Shown here piece after piece: positions 4,689-9,127 of a stretch of 9,127 bases of DNA; position 1 is the stretch's first letter, and each line of letters begins with the position of its first letter. The notes under the pieces are model-generated. The model did not search any database. It was not told the DNA's origin and worked only from the letters and a program-made list of their open reading frames with translations. The translations under genes and the position numbers were made by a program. Source of the DNA: UBA1535 sp964371035 (GTDB lineage Bacteria; Bacillota; Clostridia; Tissierellales; Sedimentibacteraceae); NCBI GenBank assembly GCA_964371035.1, contig CAYJLG010000066.1:1-9127 (forward strand), read 5' to 3'.

Positions 4689-6332
4689 TTACATATATAA
4701 AGTTGTTCCGTTTAATCTAAGGTTGAATCCTAACATGTTGAAAAATTCAGCAGGAACATAAGTGACTCCATCTATTGCATAATTAGGTGCTCCAAGATAC
4801 ATAGGTGCAGTGTGAGAAGCTAAAACTTCATCTCCTGTTTGAGTCGAATAATAAGAAAAAGTATCTTCGCCTAAAACTATATTTGAACTATTTACGTCAC
4901 CTACAAGCTTAATCGAGTTGTTTGATCCATCCCAAGTCACTTCATATCCTAAAGATTCTGCTACTAATCTAAGTGGAACCATTGCAACTCCGTCTTCTAC
5001 ACGTCCTTTAGCTATTGCTATGTCGCCTTCTCTAACGATTGTGAAATCATAATTTGTATCAGGTAAAATCACTACTTTTTCAGCTGAAGTCTGCATAGGA
5101 TAGCTTTCCATAACTTCATTGTGCCATACTAATATATCTGTTCCCATATAAATATCTGTGTTTCTAACGATATTTCTTGTCAAATAAGGCATGATTTGAG
5201 CATCTGCAGCAACTTCAAGAATTAAAGAGCCTGCTTCACCAGTTACAAAAACTGTATCGTCTGAATTTTTAGTTACTTGCTCAGCAGTAATATATTTAGC
5301 AGGTGCAACTTCATCTATATTTGTAAGTATCGCTTCAGCATAGAACTCATTTGGCATATTTGCATCGTGTGCATCTTTGTGATATACATAAACTTCGCTA
5401 CCTTCTTCTATAGTAGCAATGCTTGTGCCTACTGCAGTTTCATTATCAACTATAGCTGTATTTTCGATTAAAAACCTAACTTCTTGATCAGCTTCATTCT
5501 TTAAAGTCAATACATTTTCTTCAATAGAAACTACGCTACCTTGAGTTCCTAATCTATAAGCATAATCGGCAACCATTATTGCATCTTCGTCTTCTTCTAC
5601 GTTAGGAATCAACACTGCAGAAGTTGCATAAGCCTGAGCTGGGATAGATCTAGTAGTCATACCATACCAAGCAAAGAATGTAGATCCAACTTCAAAATGA
5701 GAAGGCTTAGTGATCATAAATTCTTCATCATAAAGTTTAGTAAATGTAGCAGAGCCTATTGTTAGTACTAAGTTTCCATTATCAGTAGTGATTGTTGCAC
5801 TACCATCTTCGTTTATCGTTACATCTTCAACAGCGTGAAAATGTACAGGTTCGCTATCTTCATTTACATTAGTAACGATACCAAAAACTGAAGTTTGTGC
5901 AGGTATTGACATTGTAGATGCTGGGCTAACAAAAGCAACGATTGAATCATCTTCTTTTAAGCTTTCAATAGCAACAACATTTTTAGTTTCATCATCAACT
6001 ATAGCTGTATCTTCAGAAAATCTAAGCATTGTGTCTATTTCATTTGCATCTGTAGCTAAAATGTAATTATTTTCTAAATTTACTTCTTTAATCACTAAAT
6101 CCATTCTTACTGAACTCAAATTTATTGCCTCTACTGCCATAGTATTTTCAACTTCAGTAGTAATCAACATAGGCGTATAAGCATCTATTTCCGCTCCTGC
6201 TTCAACTTGACTATCTAAAGGTCCTGTATAAGGCATTGCATTTGGATCATATAGCGCAAAAGCTGTTGAACCAGTTGCAAGTAGCAAAGATAAACTCAAT
6301 GCACTCGTTTTAATTAATTTGTTTTTCATCAT
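4689..6332 (-). CDS. Secreted repeat protein with C-terminal copper-amine-oxidase-N-like stalk domain
   Basis: A 547-residue exported protein. Residues 1-26 form a signal peptide (KNKLIK, a hydrophobic core, then a cut after AFA). Residues 27-65 are acidic and proline-containing. From about 82 to 424 I see four degenerate repeats of 75-95 residues: beta-rich blocks with an NTAIVDNET-like strand (109-116, 291-299), a glycine or acidic turn before a VYVY/AFVS/FFAW/ILVW strand, and a (S/N)(I/M/Y)P-x-(Q/E) motif (142-146, 229-233, 325-329, 410-414). The C-terminus (about 434-547) matches the stalk-domain pattern: MVPLRLVAESLGYEVTWDG (451-469) and YVPAEFFNMLGFN (525-537). There is no sorting motif, lipobox or membrane anchor, so it is probably extracellular or wall-held by the stalk domain. 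The binding partner is unknown. MM start: GAGGAG lies 6 bases before the first ATG. I see no convincing promoter -35. Confidence 0.85.
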   Translation of the reverse strand: MMKNKLIKTSALSLSLLLATGSTAFALYDPNAMPYTGPLDSQVEAGAEIDAYTPMLITTEVENTMAVEAINLSSVRMDLVIKEVNLENNYILATDANEIDTMLRFSEDTAIVDDETKNVVAIESLKEDDSIVAFVSPASTMSIPAQTSVFGIVTNVNEDSEPVHFHAVEDVTINEDGSATITTDNGNLVLTIGSATFTKLYDEEFMITKPSHFEVGSTFFAWYGMTTRSIPAQAYATSAVLIPNVEEDEDAIMVADYAYRLGTQGSVVSIEENVLTLKNEADQEVRFLIENTAIVDNETAVGTSIATIEEGSEVYVYHKDAHDANMPNEFYAEAILTNIDEVAPAKYITAEQVTKNSDDTVFVTGEAGSLILEVAADAQIMPYLTRNIVRNTDIYMGTDILVWHNEVMESYPMQTSAEKVVILPDTNYDFTIVREGDIAIAKGRVEDGVAMVPLRLVAESLGYEVTWDGSNNSIKLVGDVNSSNIVLGEDTFSYYSTQTGDEVLASHTAPMYLGAPNYAIDGVTYVPAEFFNMLGFNLRLNGTTLYM

Positions 6333-6507
6333 TTAAATCTCCTCTTTAATTTAGCTTACTATTAGTATTTTTTACCATAGCAGTATATTTTATTTTTAAA
6401 TTTGATATAGTGTTAGACGCGACAATTTATTAAAAGTTCCATTTTATTTTAATTTTTTAAAAATATTGTAGAAATTACAAAATTCATAGCATCTAAAACT
6501 AATAGCA

Positions 6508-6537
6508 TTGCAATTCTCACTTGTTTTGTGATATAAT
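6508..6537 (+). promoter_or_regulatory. Promoter of the GyrI-like gene
   Basis: TTGCAA (6508-6513), an 18-base spacer and TATAAT (6532-6537), with the extended -10 dinucleotide TG at 6529-6530. The leader to the ATG at 6577 is about 33 bases. The rest of the 244-base divergent region (6333-6576) is plain AT-rich sequence. Confidence 0.75.
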
Positions 6538-6576
6538 TTATCTTAAACGACAATACTTAAAGAAAGGTTAAATATT

Positions 6577-7209
6577 ATGGCTTTTGATTTTAAAAAAGAA
6601 TTTAAAGAATATTATATGCCTAAAGATAAACCTATGATAACAATAATCCCGAAAATGAACTATATTGCTGTACGCGGAAAAGGCAATCCAAATGATGAAG
6701 ATGGTGAATATAGTCGATGCTTAGAATTGTTGTATGGCATAGCGTACACTCTTAAAATGAGCTATAAAACTGACTATAAGATAAAAGGTTTTTTTGAATA
6801 TTTAGTCCCGCCATTAGAAGGATTTTGGTGGCAAGACAGAATAAAAGGTTATGATCCTACACAAAAAGATAAATTAAGCTTCATATCAATTATTCGATTA
6901 CCAGATTTTATAAATAAAGCTGATTTCGATTGGGCAGTTGAAACAGCTACAAAAAAGAAAAAACTAGATTTTACAAAAGTAGAATTTCTAACTGTTGATG
7001 AAGGTCTTTGCGTACAATGTTTGCATATTGGCCCATATGATGATGAAGCTGTGACAACATCCAAAATGGAAGAATTTGCAAAAACAAACGGATACAAAAT
7101 TGACTTATCAGACGAAAGATTACATCATGAAATATACCTAAGCGATCCAAGAAAAACAGAGCCTTCAAAGCTAAAAACTGTAATCAGACATCCTATTACA
7201 TCTATGTAA
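6577..7209 (+). CDS. GyrI-like small-molecule-binding domain protein
   Basis: A 210-residue cytoplasmic protein made of a single GyrI-like (SOUL/effector-binding fold) domain without a helix-turn-helix. Family marks are Y29-x-A-V-R-G-K-G-N-P near the start, GFFEYLVPPLEGFWW (71-85), LHIGPYDDE (149-157), and the end block HHEIYLSDPRK (183-193) followed by KLKTVIRHP. Length is normal for stand-alone members. The fold binds hydrophobic or cationic small molecules. Some stand-alone GyrI-like proteins have been reported to hydrolyse cyclopropane-type genotoxins; whether this one does is not shown by the sequence. The ATG at 6577 is preceded by AAAGG at 6563-6567, a modest ribosome site with 9-base spacing. 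It is monocistronic and divergent from the secreted stalk protein, with no evident functional link. Confidence 0.88.
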   Translation: MAFDFKKEFKEYYMPKDKPMITIIPKMNYIAVRGKGNPNDEDGEYSRCLELLYGIAYTLKMSYKTDYKIKGFFEYLVPPLEGFWWQDRIKGYDPTQKDKLSFISIIRLPDFINKADFDWAVETATKKKKLDFTKVEFLTVDEGLCVQCLHIGPYDDEAVTTSKMEEFAKTNGYKIDLSDERLHHEIYLSDPRKTEPSKLKTVIRHPITSM

Positions 7210-7248
7210 TCAAGAAAAACTATATGTTTTAGACACACTTGTTTTAAA

Positions 7249-7272
7249 GGCACAGAACTATTTTTCTGTGCC
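7249..7272. terminator. Hairpin shared by the GyrI-like and DUF2130 genes
   Basis: GGCACAGAA (7249-7257) and TTCTGTGCC (7264-7272) are perfect 9-bp arms with a 6-base loop. The hairpin begins 39 bases after the GyrI-like stop codon. The TAG stop of the minus-strand DUF2130 gene (7260-7258) lies in the loop. T-tracts are weak on both sides (AATTTC on plus, TTTAAAAC on minus), so efficiency may be limited. Confidence 0.65.
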
Positions 7273-8466
7273 AATTTCAGAGAATTTTTGTGCCATAGTT
7301 GGGTTATTTTTAACTAATTTTTTTATACTTAAATCTTGAGCTTTATTGTTTGCAAGTCGAAGGTTATTTTCAGAAGATAATAAAGCTTCTTTTGTTTTAA
7401 TTAAATGATCAATAGTTTTGTCGATCTCGCTAATAGCAGTTTGGAATTTTTTGCTTGCCAAATCATAATTGTAGCTAAATTTGTCTTTGAATTCTAACAT
7501 ATCTTTTTCAAAATTAGAAATATCAATGTTTTGATTTTTATACTCTTGCAACTGTTCTCTATATTGTATAGAATTTGTTGCTGCATTTCTGAGTAAAGTT
7601 ATGATCGGTATAAAAAACTGAGGCCTAATCACATACATTTTATTATATTTATGTGACATATCTACAATACCATTGTTATAAAGTTCGTTATCACTTTCTA
7701 AAAGCGATACTAAAACTGCATATTCACAACCTTTTTCGTTTCTATCTTTGTCAAGTTCTTTTAAAAAGTCCTCATTTCTTTTTTTCGTGGCTGTAGTATC
7801 CATTTCGTTCTTCATTTCAAACATAATAGATATAAACTCGATGCCTTCAGCAGTAGATTCTTTAAAAATATAATCACCTTTACTGCCTGATTTTGCATCA
7901 TTATCTTTTTCAAAATATGCATTCTGAAAACCTGTTGCTCTTAATCTATTAAATTCAATTTCACAATGCTGTTCTAAAGTTTCTCCAAGCATTTTTGTTG
8001 ATAATTTAGCCTTTAAATCTTTAAAATAATCTATCGTTTGATCTTTTTCTTTAAGCTTTACTTCATAATCTTCTTTTAGTGTTTTCATTTGTAGGGCGAT
8101 ATTAGTCTTAGATGTTTCAGCTTCAGTTTCTAACTTTGCGATAAGCTTATCTTTTTCAGATAGCTCGTCTTTTCTCTTTGCTTCCTCATCTTTTAATGCA
8201 AGCTGTTTAGTCATCTCAGCAGATTCAATTTTTGATTTTAACTGTTCGATTTCTTTGGTAGAGGCAGACAACATCCTCTCAAGCTCAACCTTAGAGTTTG
8301 CTTCAGCTAGTTTTAGCTCGCTTTCTTTCTCAGCTTTTAGCAATTTTTCACGCTGGCTTAGCTCTTTCTGAAACTCTGCATCGCGCACTTGTCCAACAAT
8401 AGCTATATACCCTGATTCATCAACTGTAAAAGCTTCACCACATTTTGGGCATTTTATCTCACTCAT
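7258..8466 (-). CDS. DUF2130 coiled-coil protein with nuclease-like motif
   Basis: A 402-residue cytoplasmic protein. It opens with a half zinc finger, C6-P-K-C9. A long coiled coil, very rich in Lys and Glu, covers about 28-150. The DUF2130 core (about 150-300) follows, with the conserved KMLGETLEQHCE (158-169), GSKGDYIF (194-201), EFISIMFEMKNE (210-221) and the YAVLVSLLE strand (249-257). A second helical region (about 300-380) ends the protein. D198 and E217-x-K219, each at the end of a beta strand, fit the D-(E)xK pattern of PD-(D/E)XK nucleases, so a DNA-cleaving fold is plausible; this is my inference and no activity is known to me. The start at 8466 has AAAGGAG 7 bases upstream. The promoter is flanked by palindromes, so the gene is probably regulated. 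It is a single-gene unit with no restriction or defence partner beside it. Confidence 0.85.
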   Translation of the reverse strand: MSEIKCPKCGEAFTVDESGYIAIVGQVRDAEFQKELSQREKLLKAEKESELKLAEANSKVELERMLSASTKEIEQLKSKIESAEMTKQLALKDEEAKRKDELSEKDKLIAKLETEAETSKTNIALQMKTLKEDYEVKLKEKDQTIDYFKDLKAKLSTKMLGETLEQHCEIEFNRLRATGFQNAYFEKDNDAKSGSKGDYIFKESTAEGIEFISIMFEMKNEMDTTATKKRNEDFLKELDKDRNEKGCEYAVLVSLLESDNELYNNGIVDMSHKYNKMYVIRPQFFIPIITLLRNAATNSIQYREQLQEYKNQNIDISNFEKDMLEFKDKFSYNYDLASKKFQTAISEIDKTIDHLIKTKEALLSSENNLRLANNKAQDLSIKKLVKNNPTMAQKFSEIGTEK

Positions 8467-8491
8467 ATTAATTCTCCTTTTGTGTATTTTT

Positions 8492-8517
8492 TAACTTGAA
8501 ATTATCTATTCAAGTTA
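8492..8517. repeat. 9-bp perfect inverted repeat at the DUF2130 transcript start
   Basis: TAACTTGAA (8492-8500) and TTCAAGTTA (8509-8517) are exact reverse complements with an 8-base spacer. They lie just downstream of the -10 of the DUF2130 promoter, over the expected start site near 8510. This could be an operator or a small hairpin at the 5' end of the mRNA. Confidence 0.5.
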
Positions 8518-8545
8518 TTATAAGTAATTATTAAACATGAGTCAA
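8517..8545 (-). promoter_or_regulatory. Promoter of the DUF2130 gene
   Basis: On the minus strand, TTGACT (8545-8540) is followed by a 17-base spacer and TATAAT (8522-8517). The start site would be near 8510 and the leader about 44 bases. The promoter is framed by the inverted repeat 8492-8517 downstream and the palindrome 8546-8559 immediately upstream. Confidence 0.75.
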
Positions 8546-8559
8546 TGTAAAATTTTACA
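8546..8559. promoter_or_regulatory. 14-bp perfect palindrome abutting the DUF2130 -35
   Basis: TGTAAAATTTTACA is its own reverse complement and touches the -35 hexamer. Position and symmetry suggest a dimeric regulator. It resembles a catabolite-response element at its ends but lacks the central CG, so I do not call it a CcpA site. Confidence 0.5.
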
Positions 8560-8641
8560 CTCAAGCTAAACTAGCCAATTTGATGTAACTACTCACAGTA
8601 ATTTCTGGGAAGAGCAAATCAAGGATAAGTTGATCATTCAA

Positions 8642-8672
8642 AACCCCGATTCATTATATACGAATCGGGGTT
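8642..8672. terminator. 11-bp hairpin terminator after the EAL gene
   Basis: AACCCCGATTC (8642-8652) and GAATCGGGGTT (8662-8672) pair perfectly with a 9-base loop. It begins 5 bases after the EAL-gene stop on the minus strand, where the tail is a short TTTT. On the plus strand a better T-rich tail follows (TTAATTTTTATT), although no plus-strand gene ends here. Confidence 0.8.
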
Positions 8673-8677
8673 AATTT

Positions 8678-9127
8678 TTATTCTTCTATTTGATACACTT
8701 TTTCAGATATTAGAAGCTCCTTAAATACAGTTTCTTCGAGAGGGCGTTCAAAATAATACCCTTGTGCATAATCACATTCAATTTCTTTAAGCCACGCAGA
8801 TTGCAATCCAGTCTCGACACCTTCTGCAACGACAGCCATGTCTAGATTTTTTGCAAGTGTAATGATGTTTTGCACTACGACAAAATCTCTTTTATTTTGT
8901 TGATTATTTCTTAAGAATTCCTTGTCGAGCTTAAGTACATCTGCTTCAAGAGCACTTAGTCTATTTAGTGAAGAAACGCCTGCACCAAAATCGTCTATCG
9001 ATATACTGAACCCAAGTTTTTTTAATAACCTTAATTTACCAAAAATTTCAGATTCATCTGCAACCATGGCGCTTTCTGTAATTTCAAGCTCTATTTTCTC
9101 AGGAGCAATATCATGTAGCATCACAAT
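8678..9127 (-). CDS. EAL-domain cyclic-di-GMP phosphodiesterase, C-terminal part
   Basis: The C-terminal 149 residues of a larger protein; the frame is open to the window edge, so the start, the EAL motif itself and any N-terminal sensor, PAS or GGDEF domain lie to the right. The visible blocks are those of an EAL phosphodiesterase, which cleaves cyclic di-GMP to pGpG: IELEITES (metal-binding Glu), ISIDDFGAG (the Asp pair), VLKLDKEFL (catalytic Lys), VVAEGVET (Glu) and YAQGYYFERPL (Gln). All expected residues in this half are present, so activity is likely if the missing part is intact. The end (LISEKVYQIEE) is a short helical tail. A terminator follows after 5 bases. The apparent GTG/ATG starts at 9124 and 9121 lie inside the domain and are not real starts. 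Confidence 0.9.
   Translation of the reverse strand: MVMLHDIAPEKIELEITESAMVADESEIFGKLRLLKKLGFSISIDDFGAGVSSLNRLSALEADVLKLDKEFLRNNQQNKRDFVVVQNIITLAKNLDMAVVAEGVETGLQSAWLKEIECDYAQGYYFERPLEETVFKELLISEKVYQIEE

Noticed and set aside
8546..8559. CcpA catabolite-response element
   Set aside because: The ends fit, but the invariant central CG is replaced by AT.

Overview
The window is AT-rich DNA from a low-GC Gram-positive bacterium, most likely a clostridial member of the Bacillota. Three things point there: Shine-Dalgarno sites are strong and close to the consensus, promoters are near-consensus sigma-A type (TTGACA/TATAAT), and the protein families are typical of clostridia (zinc-ribbon protein, DUF5317, stalk-domain secreted protein, GyrI-like protein, DUF2130). 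I do not assign a genus. The gene order looks like ordinary chromosome made of single-gene transcription units. I see no prophage, CRISPR array, tRNA or rRNA.

Layout, left to right. Positions 153 to 1 (minus strand) are the 5' end of a group IIC intron, cut by the window edge and inserted in the T-tract of the terminator of the next gene. That gene (196-690, minus) encodes a small double zinc-ribbon protein. A 361-base intergenic stretch with several inverted repeats separates it from a divergent XRE-family regulator (1052-1432, plus, TTG start). The regulator converges on a DUF5317 membrane protein (1469-2074, minus). A small three-helix membrane protein (2335-2577, plus) follows and converges on an ABC exporter half-transporter (2613-4391, minus).

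Next is a secreted protein with four degenerate internal repeats and a C-terminal copper-amine-oxidase-N-like stalk domain (4689-6332, minus). It is divergent from a GyrI-like small-molecule-binding protein (6577-7209, plus), which converges on a coiled-coil DUF2130 protein with a nuclease-like motif (7258-8466, minus). The right edge holds the C-terminal part of an EAL-domain cyclic-di-GMP phosphodiesterase (8678-9127, minus).

The genes do not form an obvious pathway: nearly every one has its own promoter and terminator. The most notable features are the terminator-associated group IIC intron with a matching EBS1/IBS1 pair, the repeated secreted protein, the DUF2130 gene with palindromes on both sides of its promoter, and the way three convergent gene pairs share terminator hairpins containing the stop codon of the minus-strand gene.
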